NCBI GenBank assembly: GCA_964036315.1
Contig: OZ038479.1
Span: 56,413,246 to 56,477,245 of the forward strand
Length of the DNA: 64,000 bases
Direction: 5' to 3'
Origin: Acanthosepion esculentum
Lineage: Eukaryota; Mollusca; Cephalopoda; Sepiida; Sepiidae
Under the pieces are notes generated by a model that made no database searches, was not told where the DNA came from, and saw only the letters and a list, made by a program, of their open reading frames with translations. This document shows positions 1-10,470 of the stretch, piece after piece (position 1 is the first letter of the stretch; every line of letters starts with the position of its first letter). The position numbers and the translations under genes were made by a program.

Positions 1-270
1 GCCTCTTTCATGGTTCATCAAATTGATTCATGATACTTGCATTCATTTGAAGAAATCTATGTTGCTTCTCTGCTTATTCCACTTTAATTCTGCTATGAGT
101 TCTATTGAGGAGAAGCCCCTTTCATGGTTCATCAAATTGATTCATGATCCTTGCATTCATTTGAAGAAATCTATGTTGCTCCTCTGCTTATTCCACTTTA
201 ATTCTGCTATGAGCTCTATTGATGAGAAGCCTCTTTCATGGTTCATCAAATTGATTCATTCCCCATCTGC
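1..270. repeat. 114-bp tandem repeat, about 2.4 copies
   Basis: A 114-bp unit starting near 'ttcatggttcatc' occurs at 7, 121 and 235 (third copy partial). Because 114 is a multiple of three, a plus-strand ORF (23-388) stays open and repeats a hydrophobic 38-residue block. A single copy of the same unit lies at about 19000-19150 in the paralogous segment, so the tandem expansion arose after segmental duplication. I regard the ORF as a by-product of the repeat, not as a gene. Confidence 0.8.
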
Positions 271-931
271 TTGGCTGATTCTCTTCCTACTTCAGTTTTT
301 GCAGACCTTCAAGGGTCAACATTCTTTCTCTCTTCAGACTTTATACATCCTGGTAAATAGCATGTTTTCTTTACTGCATTTTCATTGATTTTTTTTTATA
401 TCTTAGTTTTCTATCTGCTGCCATGGAAGAGCTCTCCAATTTATTAATTCCACTGTTGCAGCACCTTTTTTCTGTTCCATTTTGATTGTTTACTCTTCAG
501 ATTTTGTATTGTAGCACAAAAGAACAAAGAATTTACTGTCACAATGTAGAGAACGCAACGGTATAAGGTATTATTAATTATGAAACCTATTTTTGTCACT
601 GCCGTTTATGAGCAGTTTTCCAAAAGCAAGTGTCTTGGCTCCTGAAGCAATATGGACCAAAAATGCAAACCCATCATAGTAGACAGGGACCTAAAACAGT
701 AAAAGAAGCCAGCCTAAAAGACCATTTTTCCAAAATTCTACTTTATCAAGATGATTCTAAGTTAATGACTTGTTTCACATAATAAAACTCAAATGACACA
801 AAAGTAATCTGGAGTGAAAATGAATAAAGTATAGAGTGACATATTGCATCTGTAGAATACTTTATTATTTGACAAAAATCTTGCTAAATCTTTTAACAAA
901 TAGCAAAAGAAGAATAGAAAATAATTAACTC

Positions 932-1220
932 AATTATTTTAGAATTGGACATAGTCCGACAATTTATTTAAAGACATTTATATATATTATGTTTAACGTT
1001 CTTTTTATAGATACAAGTATTTAAGCAAATGCTCTGTTTTATAATAAACAGTATTAAATAACATTTATCGGCCTGAATGTCAGAGAAATTTTCATAGAAA
1101 ATTTTCATTCAGGCCGGTAAATGTTATTTAATACTGTTTATTATAAAACAGAGCATTTGCTTAAATACTTGTATCTATAAAAAGAACGTTAAACATAATA
1201 TATATAAATGTCTTTAAATA
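932..1220. mobile_element. Short fold-back element without tRNA portion
   Basis: Two inverted arms (965 onward, and ending at 1219) match each other almost base for base and meet around 1090. They are the same arms as in the tRNA-bearing element at 45582-46168, but the tRNA-Ser-like units and central spacer are missing. Outside the left arm is a non-mirrored leader of about 30 bp that is shared with the larger copy. The 9-bp direct repeat AATTAACTC at 923-931 and 1221-1229 looks like a target-site duplication, so I take 932-1220 as the inserted unit. Confidence 0.8.
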
Positions 1221-1729
1221 AATTAACTCGATCTCGAATAATGACCTTTTGAGCTGTTCAAGAATTATATACAATATTTGATATACTTACTGAATTGGCA
1301 ATTAATTTACATTTACTTTTTGATACCTTTAGCTATTTATGACATAGACCTTCTGAAGCAACTCCAAACAGCATGACACAGTTAATATGAACACCCTACC
1401 TTCATAGACTTATCGGCACATCATTTTTAAACACCAGTTCCTGTATGATCACTTAACATGAAAACTCTATGAGAAAATAAAAAATTAATGATGTCAGCAG
1501 ATATAATTTAGAATTCTATCTTTTAATTTTATTTTTGATAATGCCGAGAAAAAAAAAATTAAACCTGTAAAATGATGAAGTTAAACAAAATTCTTTTAAA
1601 GAAGGTTCACACTAAACATTAACATTGGCCCTGAATGAGTCTTCAAACACATATTCATTTTAGGTCAAACTTTCAACCAGCACAAGAGATCTGAAAGATT
1701 TTATAATTGTACTGTCAAAATATATATCA

Positions 1730-1734
<5 letters not shown>

Positions 1735-1767
<33 letters not shown>
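1735..1767. repeat. (AT)n microsatellite
   Basis: An uninterrupted run of alternating A and T, about 33 bp long, directly visible. Confidence 0.95.
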
Positions 1768-1771
<4 letters not shown>

Positions 1772-2762
1772 GAGGTAAATTTATTGTTTTCCTGTGGGTG
1801 GGGGGAAATGAAGTTCATTTTATTAAAACTGGATATCAGCAATAACTTTTGGATAGATACACCTTCCATTCCACAAAAAAAATAAAGAGATATCTAAGTT
1901 TGAAATACATTTTACAAAAGAAATAATATTTTCTGATACTTTAATTATAGTGTTAATTCTAATAGGCAATTATATATGCAAGTCAAAACTAGGCAAACCA
2001 ACAGTAATAAGGCAAAATGTTCATCACGTAAGAATTGTGTTTGCATGCATAAGGGGTTGAATCAAATGAGTGCTCGAACTTAAGAAAATAATGAAAGAAT
2101 CCCAGCATGCATCTGTACAATTTGTCTATAAATCTGGGCAGGGGGATGACTTCATCAGTCATTACTATAGGAATTGAAACTAACAAGTTTAATATTCCTT
2201 ATAAGCAAAATGTTTAGGTGCATTTCATACCAAATTTAAATTTCTTGGAATATTTTTCTTTCCTACTCATCTGCAAAATCTAAAAATTCATACATACAGA
2301 TTAATAATTCTCAAATATTTTAGAAAAATTAGCTAATTTAAATCTTAACCGAAATAATTATAACTTACTTTTCATGTAAAATATTGCACAAAAACATGTT
2401 TTTAGAGACTTTGCAATGGACATATTCCACAAATGCCATCTATTTCTGAGAAAAGAAACAATCATAAACATGTTATCAAAAAAAAAAAGGCAATGAATCA
2501 ATGTCAGATGTGCCAACTGGGGTGTAGTCTTTTTGCCCATTCCCCTCCAAAATTGTACATATGGAATTTCATTGAGCAAATGAGGCATGTTGGGGACTGT
2601 GGAGCAAGAATAAATGTGATGTTATGATGAATGGAAAATTATATATACATTAAAAAAACTTTCTCATAGTTATTGGAACCAACAAATTTAATATGTCCAG
2701 TAAGCAAAAACAAGAGATCTGTTAACCTGAACAATTGTCTTTATTTGTGAAAGATTTTTCTA

Positions 2763-2842
2763 TTAGGTTGGTGCAAAAATAATGTCGTTTTTTGACGTTC
2801 AACTTCATGTGAGAAAACAACATTATTTTTGCACCAACCTAA
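2763..2842. mobile_element. 80-bp mariner-type MITE, copy 1
   Basis: A near-perfect palindrome beginning TTAGGTTGGTGCAAAAATAA and ending with its complement, flanked by TA on both sides as expected for Tc1/mariner insertion. The terminal sequence closely resembles that of Hsmar1/MADE1 mariners. Second copy at 49779-49858. No coding capacity; movement would need a transposase from elsewhere. Confidence 0.9.
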
Positions 2843-3219
2843 TATAAACTTTTTCAAACTTTATTTTTGAAAAAGTAGCCAATTTAAAGTTTAATTAATC
2901 TAAATTCAAACAGATATAACTTTCTCTTAATGCAAAATACTGCAAAAAAAAAAAAAAAGGAGTATTTTTTTAGTAGAATGGACATACTCTCACACTTCTC
3001 ACCAACATGTTTGGATGTGTTAGACCATATATGATGTCAAAATGCAGACCTCAACACCCGACATGAATGTGGTTTCTTTTTTCCATATACTTCAACAATG
3101 TTGACATCTCTTCAAACAAAGATATGCAAATTTCACAACAGTATTTCCCTCTGATATAGATTTAAATATGAAGTACGTTTGAGATTTCTACAAACTGAAA
3201 TCAACAAAATACATAGATA

Positions 3220-3545
3220 TGTTTTCTATCATGCACGTGTTTGCATATGATACTGCAAAGATGACTTCAATGAAAATACATTTGCATAAACTTCACAAGA
3301 ATATGGTTTCTCTCCAGTGTGTGTTCACATATGGTGCTGCAAATGTGGAAAATGCAGATCCACAAGAATGTTTTCTCTTAAATATGTCTTTGTACATTGT
3401 ACCACAAACTTGACTTCCATGAAAAGAGAGGTATGCAAACTTCACAAGAATATTGCTTCTCTCCAGTGTGTTTGCATATGGCACTTCAAACACAACTGAG
3501 AATGCAAATCCACAAACTTCACAAGAATATGATTTCTCTCCAGAT
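3220..3545 (-). pseudogene. Ruined C2H2 zinc-finger array
   Basis: The minus strand shows repeated traces of finger linkers (complement of 'ttctctccagtgtgtgtt' near 3308 and 3451, plus 'cacaagaatat' blocks near 3293, 3442 and 3520). The finger frames are broken by stops and indels and no finger keeps all four ligands in one open frame. The spacing and wording match the intact arrays at 8624-9652 and 22181-23125. This is the zinc-finger remnant belonging to the copy-1 left-flank duplicon. Confidence 0.7.
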
Positions 3546-3695
3546 TTAAATATGAAGTATGTTTGAGATTTGTTATGTTGAGGACTGCAAGAATTAAGAA
3601 TAAATGTGATGTTGTGGTGAATGGGAAATTACATGTACATTAAAAAAAAACTTTCTCATAGTGATCGGAACCAACAAATTTAACATGCCTGGTGT

Positions 3696-3889
3696 TGTCC
3701 ATTAAGAATGGCAAATCACTATTTTAGTTAAACATAGTTAATGCCCTGGAAAAAAACAAAAAAGGAAAAGAGAACTCTCTTGGCTGGAGTCTTGTTTTGT
3801 AGCTGGTTGGTTTTTCTGGTATGTCCATTTTTGTGAATGAACCCGATATTTGTTTTCCTCTTAGTTTGTGATTCATTATAAATACAATA
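3696..3889 (+). repeat. 5' LTR of gypsy-1
   Basis: Starts TGTCCATTAAGAATGG and ends ...AAATACAATA; it matches 8011-8202 with substitutions and small indels. The boundary is uncertain by a few bases because the terminal dinucleotides and target duplication have drifted. Confidence 0.8.
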
Positions 3890-3893
3890 AATA

Positions 3894-4620
3894 GTGACAA
3901 GGATGGTAAAGATGAATTCCAATTCTTATCTACAAGCTAGAAAGAATAGGTTTGGATTCACACAATTTCTTCATAAACTGGACAATTTTAAACAAACTAC
4001 GATGTCATTACTCGGTTTCCAAAGATTTATCATCCACGGAGAAGAGAATACAGCTGGGACAAGATGTAAAAAATGGATTTCCAAACTGGATAATCTATTT
4101 GTAGCACTGGATTTCAATTTGGACAAATGAAAAAAGACAATACTTTTACATTAAAAAAGGAAATGACATTATGAAAATATATGACAACATGATGGATGAA
4201 CAAAAAGGGACCAACTCCATAATGAAAGGTAACAACCCAACACCAAACAAATATGATATACTAAAAAAATCTTTTAATAGTCACTTCATACTCAAGCAAA
4301 ATGTCATGTATGAAACTTTCAATTTTCGTCAGTTAAAACAAAAGGAAAGAGAAAGTATGGATTCATACCACATTCGGCTATGCATTGCCACAGAAAATTG
4401 TGGGTTTCATAACATGGAAAATGAAATCCTTGGGTAAATAATCCTAGGATGCATGTCACAAAGACTTCAGCAGAAATTTCTAAAAGACAATCTAACGCTC
4501 ACACAGCTACTTGATGAGGCTTGGGATATTGAACATTCCGAAAGCTGTGCTGCCCCAATAGAAAATAAAAGCAATACAGTGAGCACTGAACAAACACACG
4601 CTATTCAAAACTGAAATACA
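3894..4620 (+). pseudogene. gypsy-1 gag-like region
   Basis: Two open stretches (3894-4130, 4171-4437) in different frames lie directly after the 5' LTR. They encode polypeptides with the character of Ty3/gypsy capsid proteins, including FKQTTMSLLGFQRF-type and NFRQLKQKERESMDSYHIRL-type text (the latter resembles the conserved 'F..RKQ..ESV..Y...LR' capsid region). About 4440-4620 continues the similarity with stops. A zinc knuckle is not clearly preserved. Function is lost. Confidence 0.55.
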
Positions 4621-4979
4621 CCTAGGTCAAGAAGCTCAGAATCTAACCGACATAGCCCTCACTGCTGAAAATGTCACCATAGCGGCCCAAGGGGTTCACA
4701 TTAAAAAAAAAAAAACCCAAAACAAAATTTTCCCCAGGCTCAGGAAAAAAAAACAAAAAAAACAGACAATGCATTTACTGCAATGCTCCACAGCCTCAAC
4801 CCAGATCAATCTGTCCAGCAAGTGGAGAAATGTGTAATAGGGGTGGGAAAATTGGACAATTTGCTCAGGCATGGTAAGACAGGTCCAGTTTTCACCTTCA
4901 TGGGACCTCTCTCAATCTGATAATGAATCTCCATTCTCAGTCGATGTTCTTTCAACATCATTCCCATCAATAACCTTAC

Positions 4980-6258
4980 CCAGGATTACGGCATCCATCC
5001 ACAACAAAAAAAATTAGTTTCATAATTGACACAGGTGCTTCAGTAAATATTTTGGGAAAAAAAATTTTTTTTTTTAAAGCAGTATATGAATCACTTGGCC
5101 TCATGGCGCTATTATTCCAGAAGACTGTACACCAAATTTATGCATTCAATTCAAATCTTCCCTTTCCCATCTTTGAATTCTTCCAAACAAAAATCAGCTA
5201 CAAATCATCAACAGTCGAGGCAATTTTTTATGTATTACAAACAAATGGATGCCCCAACCTGATAAGCAGTAAGACAGCTCAACAACTAAACCTGATTCAT
5301 TTTTCTCTACAGACAGGCCCGACAAGCACACCTGATCCGTTCTCTCCTTTGTTTGATGGTGCAATGAGTTGCATCAAGAATGGCAAAGTAACTCTCCACA
5401 TTTACAAATCTGTAACACCAGTTGCTCAAATTCATCATCGTGTTCCTTTCCATATCTGCAAGGATGTAGAAAATGAGCTAGAAAGGCTAGAGAGTCTGGA
5501 CATCATTGAAAAGGTCGAAGGCCCAACACCATGCGTTAGCCCTGTAGTTGCTGTTCCTAAAACAGGTGAAGTGCGTCTTTGCACAGACATGCAATTAAGC
5601 GAATCAAACACCCAATGCTGACTACTGATGACTTTACAGATTTAAATGGCACAACAGTTTTCAGCAAGCAACACATTAAAAATGCATACCATCAGTTAGA
5701 ATTAGATGAGGCAAGCAGATATATCACAACATTTACCAACCATGTGGATCTCAGAATATAATATCAGAATTTCTGAGGGATAGCTCAGAAGTGAAAAATA
5801 TCTCATATGATATCATTGTTTATGGAGAAAACCAAAGAGATCATGACAGAAGCCTGAAATGCACCCTAAAGAGACTCGATGAGAGTGGGGCAAAACTCAA
5901 CAGAGGAAAATGTCTCTTTGTTAAGAAGTTAAGATTCTATGGGCATGTATTTGGAGAGACTGGAATCTCTCTAGACTTGATGAGAGTGGGACAAAACTCA
6001 ACAGTGGAAAATGTCTCTTCTCCGTTAAGAATCTCTCTAGACTCGGTGAAAATTCAAGCCATCATTAACTCTGCTCCACCAGCATCAGTGACTGAAGTCC
6101 AGACACTCCTGGGCATGACACAGTATGATACTAGATTCATTCCAGGATATGCCACTATCACAGAACCCTTAATAAATTTGACAAAGAAATCCACAATCTG
6201 GAAATGGGGAAAATGTGAGCGAGATGCTTTCAACAAACTAAGAGACACTCACTGGTAG
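4980..6258 (+). pseudogene. gypsy-1 protease and reverse transcriptase remnant
   Basis: A protease signature IIDTGASVNILG is readable at about 5022-5057. Residues such as HHRVPFHICKDVENELERLE and DIIEKVEGPTPCVSPVVAVPK (5430-5565) are the N-terminal RT region of K02A2.6-like Ty3/gypsy pol. The segment between the TTFTNH motif and the active-site region is deleted near 5755. The catalytic YxDD position reads SYDIIVYG, so the first Asp of the pair is lost. A 99-bp stretch starting near 5879 is directly duplicated at about 5978. Several frameshifts; inactive. Confidence 0.8.
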
Positions 6259-6265
6259 TAAGGTC

Positions 6266-6769
6266 ATGTCGTATTCCAACACCAACAAACTAGCAGAAAT
6301 CCTAGTAGATGCCAGCCCAGTAGGGCTAAGAGCAATCCTTATCCAGGAAGGCCACACAATTTGCTATGTGAGTCAAGTCCTCACAGAAACAGAGCAGAAA
6401 TACTCACAGACTATTAGAGTATATCTAGCAGTTGTGTATGGAGTTGAACATTTCCATCTTTGTGTGTTTGCGGCCCATTTCACAGTCATCACAGACCACA
6501 GGCCACTTATTGGATTCATGAACAATAGAAAACACACCATAACCAGGCTAGAGAGATGGCATCTATGCCTAATGCCATACAGCATGGATATGATATACAG
6601 ACCTGAACAGGATGAAAACAACCCTGATGACTATATCAGCAGACACTCTTATGAAATACCCAGACATGATAATGCAATACCCAAATCCCTCACTTTGAGG
6701 GAAGTGAAGTCTGCTATTGAAAAGGACCAACAACCCCAAAAAGTGATGCAAGCCATTCAAACCGGCTGA
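6266..6769 (+). pseudogene. gypsy-1 RNase H-like domain
   Basis: A 167-residue open stretch with RT-RNase H text: LAEILVDASPVGLRAILIQE (catalytic Asp in VDAS), YSQTIRVYLAVVYGVEHFH (the usual acidic residue of the E-(A/L)-L-A helix is replaced), FTVITDHRPL (Asp in TDH) and the tether region RPEQDENNPDDYISRH. It continues the pol order after the RT remnant. Open but flanked by frame breaks, so not expected to work. Confidence 0.75.
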
Positions 6770-6789
6770 TAGACCCAGAAATAAAGGAT

Positions 6790-7420
6790 TTCAGCAAATT
6801 CAAGGATGAATTTTCCATTTACGATGGACTTATCCTCAGACAAAAATCATGTAATTATATCTGTGTCTCTACATCAGAAGACCATAGTCATTGCCTACCA
6901 GGCTCACCAAGGCATAGTCAAAACAAAACAATGCATCAGAGAAAAGGTGTGGATTCCTGCAATTGATAAGTTCATAGAAGATACAGTGAAATCATGTAAA
7001 CCATGCCAGGCATCTAACCCAGCACACAATCCACGTGAACCTCTACAAACCTTCCCTCAGGTGACTACTTACTTGTAGTCATAGGTGAATACAGCCAGTT
7101 ACTTGAGGTAGAAAGAATCTCATTCACCTCAGCAAGAACAGTCCTGCCAAAACTTGGAGCCATTTTTTTCACACCAATGAATCCCTTCCTCGGTCAAAAC
7201 AGACAATAGCCCTCCATTCAATGGGGAAGAATTTTCTGGTTCTATGCAGGAGTTTGGTATACAACACAAAAAATAAGACCCTTCTGGACAGAAGCAAATG
7301 AGGAGATAGAACGTTTCAGAGACACTCCTCATACTTCCACCAAAATTTCCCCTTTTGAGGCACTCACAGGTAGAAAGATGAAAGTTGGCTTATTTATCTT
7401 ACCCTCTCAAACTCCAACCT
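6790..7420 (+). pseudogene. gypsy-1 integrase remnant
   Basis: From about 6885 the reading gives AYQAHQGIVKTKQCIREKVWIPAIDK followed by CKPCQA, which fits the HHCC zinc-binding N-domain of Ty3/gypsy integrase. Downstream, traces of the catalytic core (TDNSPPFNGEEF-like wording near 7200, TPHTSTKISPFEAL-like near 7330) are in shifted frames. The DDE core cannot be read through. Dead copy. Confidence 0.7.
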
Positions 7421-8010
7421 TGAACTACCCACATGATAGCAAATGAAAAGATTTCTGCAAATGACTACATCAGCAAACAGAAGATGTATACTGACAAGAA
7501 AAGGAAGACCTGCCCCCAACACTTCAACCTGGCAAATTTGTTCTAGTTAAGCAACAACAAAAAACAAAAAAACAAATTAACACCACCATTTTCCCCTCAG
7601 CCTTACATGATTACCCAAAAGAAAGGCAGCATGGTAAGAGCACAACATGGCCAGAACAATATAACACACAACTCATCTCATTTTAAACCCGTAAAAGGTT
7701 TATCACCTGCTTGCCATGAAGGAGAAAAGGAAAATGATGAATTAGAGTTTGAGAGTCATTGCTATCCAGCTCACATGCCATCTTCAGCTGAAACCAGCAC
7801 TGATACTGTACTCACATCCTCACCAATTTCCACCCTTTTGTTTGAACCAGAGACTTCATAACCCACAATGCCAGGGATTGACAACACTCAAGACCAGAAT
7901 GCCAAAGATACTCTCCAAACTATCTAAAAGACTATGAAACATAATTGTACATTATACGAAAAAAAAAATCCTAACTTGAAGTCCTTATCCAAAGTAGGGG
8001 AGGATAGTTG

Positions 8011-8202
8011 TGTCCATTAAGAATGGTAAATCACTATTTTAGTTAAATAGAGTTATCACCCCAGCAAAGAACAAAAAAGGAAAAGAGAACTCTTGGTTGG
8101 CATCTTGTTTTGTAAGTGGTTGATTTTTCTGGTATGTCCATTTTTGTAAATAAACCCGTTACTTGTTTTACTCCAAGTTTGTGATTCATTATAAATACAA
8201 TA
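8011..8202 (+). repeat. 3' LTR of gypsy-1
   Basis: Begins TGTCCATTAAGAATGG and ends ATAAATACAATA, matching the left LTR. It is immediately followed by 'cccattaagcaaaaac', which resumes ZNF-flank sequence related to 2697 onward. Confidence 0.8.
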
Positions 8203-8623
8203 CCCATTAAGCAAAAACAAGATATCTGTTAACCTGAATAGGTGTTTTTATAGAAAAATCTTCCAAAAATAAACATTATTTTTGAAAACATAAGTAATTT
8301 ATAGTTTAATTAATCTAAATTCAAACAAATGTAGCTTTCTTTTAGAGTAAAATATTGCAAACTTTTTTTCAGTAAAATGGACATATTCTCACACTTCTCA
8401 GCCAATGTGTGTTTGAATGTGTCAGACAGAAATGCAGACCCTAACACCTAATATGAAAGTAGATTTCTTTTTTCTGTGTTTTTACATACAGTTCAACAAT
8501 GGTGACATCTCTGCAAATGAAGACATGCAAATTTCACAAGAACTGTGATTCTCTTTGATATAGATTTGAATATAAAGTACATTTAAGCTTTCTACAAATT
8601 GATATCTACAAAATCCATGTTTT

Positions 8624-9652
8624 CTATCTTGTGTGTGTTCGCATATGGCGCTGCAAATGTGACTTCCTTGAAAATGCAGATCCACAAACTTCACAAGAAT
8701 ATGGTTTCTCTCCAGTGTGTGTTTGCACATGGTACCTCAAACTTGACTTACATGAAAAAGCAGATCCACAAACTACACAAGCATGTGGTTTCTCTCCAGT
8801 GTGTGTTCGCATATGGTGCTTCAAATGTGGCCTCTGTGAAAATGCAGATCCACAAACTTCACAAGAATATGGTTTCTCTCCAGTGTGTGTTCGCATATGG
8901 CATGTCAAAGAAGACTTCTGTGAAAATGTAGATCCACAAACTTCACAAGAATATTGCTTCTCTCCAGAGTGTGTTTGCATATGTCGCTTCAAATATGACT
9001 TATCTGAGAATGCAGATCCACAAACTTCACAAGAATATGGTTTCTTTCCAGTGTGTGTTTGCTTATGGCGCTTCAAATATGACTTATCTGAGAATGCAGA
9101 TCCACAAACTTCACAAGAATAAGGTTTCTCTCTAGTGTGTGTTCGCATATGACGAACTAAACTAGGCTTCTCTGAAAAGGCAGATTCACAAACTTCACAA
9201 GTATAAGGTTTCTCTCTTGTGTGGGTTCGTACATGACGTACTAAGCTTGACTTTTCTACAAATGCAAATCCACAAAATTCACAAGAATATGGTTTCTCTC
9301 CAGTGTGTGTTCGGATGTGGCACTCCAAATATGACTTCCGTGAAAATGCAGATCCGCAAATTTCACAAGGAAATGGTTTCTCTCCAGTGTGTGTTCGTAC
9401 ATGACGCACCAAATCTGAACCCTGTGTAAATGCAGATGCACAAACTTCACAAGAATATACCTTATCTCCACTGGGTGTTTGCATATGACTTATCACATTG
9501 GACTCATCTGTAAATTCAGATCCACAAAGTTCCAAAGAATGTTGTTTTGCTTCACCGTGTGTTTGCATATGTTCCATCAAGTGAGATATTTGCACAAAGG
9601 AAGACCCACAATGCTGTTTCTCTCCAGTTTTTGTTTCCATATGGCACACCAA
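8624..9652 (-). CDS. C2H2 zinc-finger protein ZNF-A
   Basis: A 342-residue open frame made almost entirely of C2H2 fingers of the YSCEVCGSAFS...H...H form joined by TGEKP-type linkers. Ten fingers keep all four ligands. The two N-terminal ones are degenerate: one lacks its first Cys, another ends in Pro instead of the last His. A further ruined finger lies just upstream, where a TGA closes the frame. The frame at 9652 starts at a TTG; the first ATG is a few codons inside, so the true N-terminus probably comes from an upstream exon. Ends MRTHTR-stop, not in a domain. Expected role: nuclear DNA-binding factor; target unknown. Fingers 7 and 8 share the same helix (DKSYLKRH), a recent finger duplication. 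No KRAB, SCAN or BTB domain in this exon. Confidence 0.85.
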   Translation of the reverse strand: MVCHMETKTGEKQHCGSSFVQISHLMEHMQTHGEAKQHSLELCGSEFTDESNVISHMQTPSGDKVYSCEVCASAFTQGSDLVRHVRTHTGEKPFPCEICGSAFSRKSYLECHIRTHTGEKPYSCEFCGFAFVEKSSLVRHVRTHTREKPYTCEVCESAFSEKPSLVRHMRTHTREKPYSCEVCGSAFSDKSYLKRHKQTHTGKKPYSCEVCGSAFSDKSYLKRHMQTHSGEKQYSCEVCGSTFSQKSSLTCHMRTHTGEKPYSCEVCGSAFSQRPHLKHHMRTHTGEKPHACVVCGSAFSCKSSLRYHVQTHTGEKPYSCEVCGSAFSRKSHLQRHMRTHTR

Positions 9653-10339
9653 ATCCGAAGATCTGCTAACTTCACAAAAATATGGCTTCTCTCCAATGTT
9701 TACTCATATTAACACTAAATGTGTTAATGTAATAAAGTCTGGCCAAGCATATAAAGTTCCTGATTACATTTGAAAATGTAGGCACACATCTTTTCCAGAA
9801 AGATTGGAACATATATTTCCGTTCTTGATGGAAACAATAGAGTCTTTTCTTTCATTTAAATCTAATAAGATTTATATGTATGATGATTTTTTGCACACCT
9901 GACACATCTGTGAACAGAAACATGAAAAAGAAATATATATTAAGAGAGGCAATGAATTGTATATGAACTCAGTTTATATTGTAACAGGTAAATGTAGTTA
10001 TATACTGTGATTAATTTACTTTAGCACAGGAAAACAATAATGAAGCAGCTAGTGAAGATCAAATGCATTGTAGTTAGCTGACAGGTTGAGAAACATGATT
10101 ATTTTATCATTAATATTTGTCCAATATAGAAATGGTTCTATACAAAGACATATAAAAGAATAATTGTAATAATCTGCATATGTAGAAAAAAAAACAATAT
10201 TTTCTATATCAGTTGGAGATGTGTTTTTTTTTAATTTTATGATGCAGTAATGAAGTGGAAACATTTTTTTTCTTCAAGAATGCATAGTTACTGAGAATAA
10301 AGGAATCAAATGATTTTGGCTAACATGAAGTGAACAGTT

Positions 10340-10470
10340 ATACACATCTACAAAACGGCATCAAAATGCATACCTATCATGGCAGACAGGTACATACAGA
10401 TGCAAAAGAAGCAAGCCCAAAACATTGTTCATTCAAAAGTCTAGGTTAACAAGATAGACTTTACCTGAAG
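10340..10470 (-). other. Conserved ZNF upstream block (three copies in window)
   Basis: Sequence around 'atgcatacctatcatggcagacagg' recurs at about 655-720, 10360-10410 and 63730-63770. The 10340 and 63725 copies lie about 0.7 kb and 1.4 kb upstream (in gene sense) of ZNF-A and ZNF-E; the 655 copy lies downstream of the copy-1 ruined array in gene sense. They may be promoter or 5'-UTR sequence, or simply slow-diverging duplicon. Confidence 0.45.

Larger units (their letters stand above)
1..3550. repeat. ZNF left-flank segmental duplicon, copy 1
   Basis: Long stretches align in order with 18960-22180, for example the 114-bp unit (1-270 with 19000-19150), the 'tatatgcaagtcaaaa' block (1973 with 19870) and 'catctatttctgaga' (2437 with 20350). 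Both copies lead into minus-strand zinc-finger sequence, which is ruined here and intact as ZNF-B in the other copy. A third partial copy is at about 8205-8620, left of ZNF-A. Outside the named insertions the interval is AT-rich with no convincing gene. Confidence 0.7.
3696..8202 (+). mobile_element. Decayed Ty3/gypsy retrotransposon (gypsy-1)
   Basis: Two direct repeats of about 190 bp (3696-3889 and 8011-8202) bracket gag-, protease-, RT-, RNase H- and integrase-like sequence in order on the plus strand. A purine-rich tract (about 7992-8003) precedes the right LTR. The flanks resemble the continuous paralogous sequence at 2680-2710 ('ccaacaaatttaa', then 'gtaagcaaaaaca'), so the element entered a ZNF flank duplicon. 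Frames are broken throughout and the LTRs differ at many positions. This is an old, dead copy. Confidence 0.85.

Noticed and set aside
23..388. 121-residue ORF as a gene
   Set aside because: It is generated by the in-frame 114-bp tandem repeat and the single-copy paralogue has no matching long frame.
8630..9640. CRISPR-like regular repeat spacing
   Set aside because: The regular 84-bp spacing is the coding repeat of C2H2 fingers in a eukaryotic sequence.
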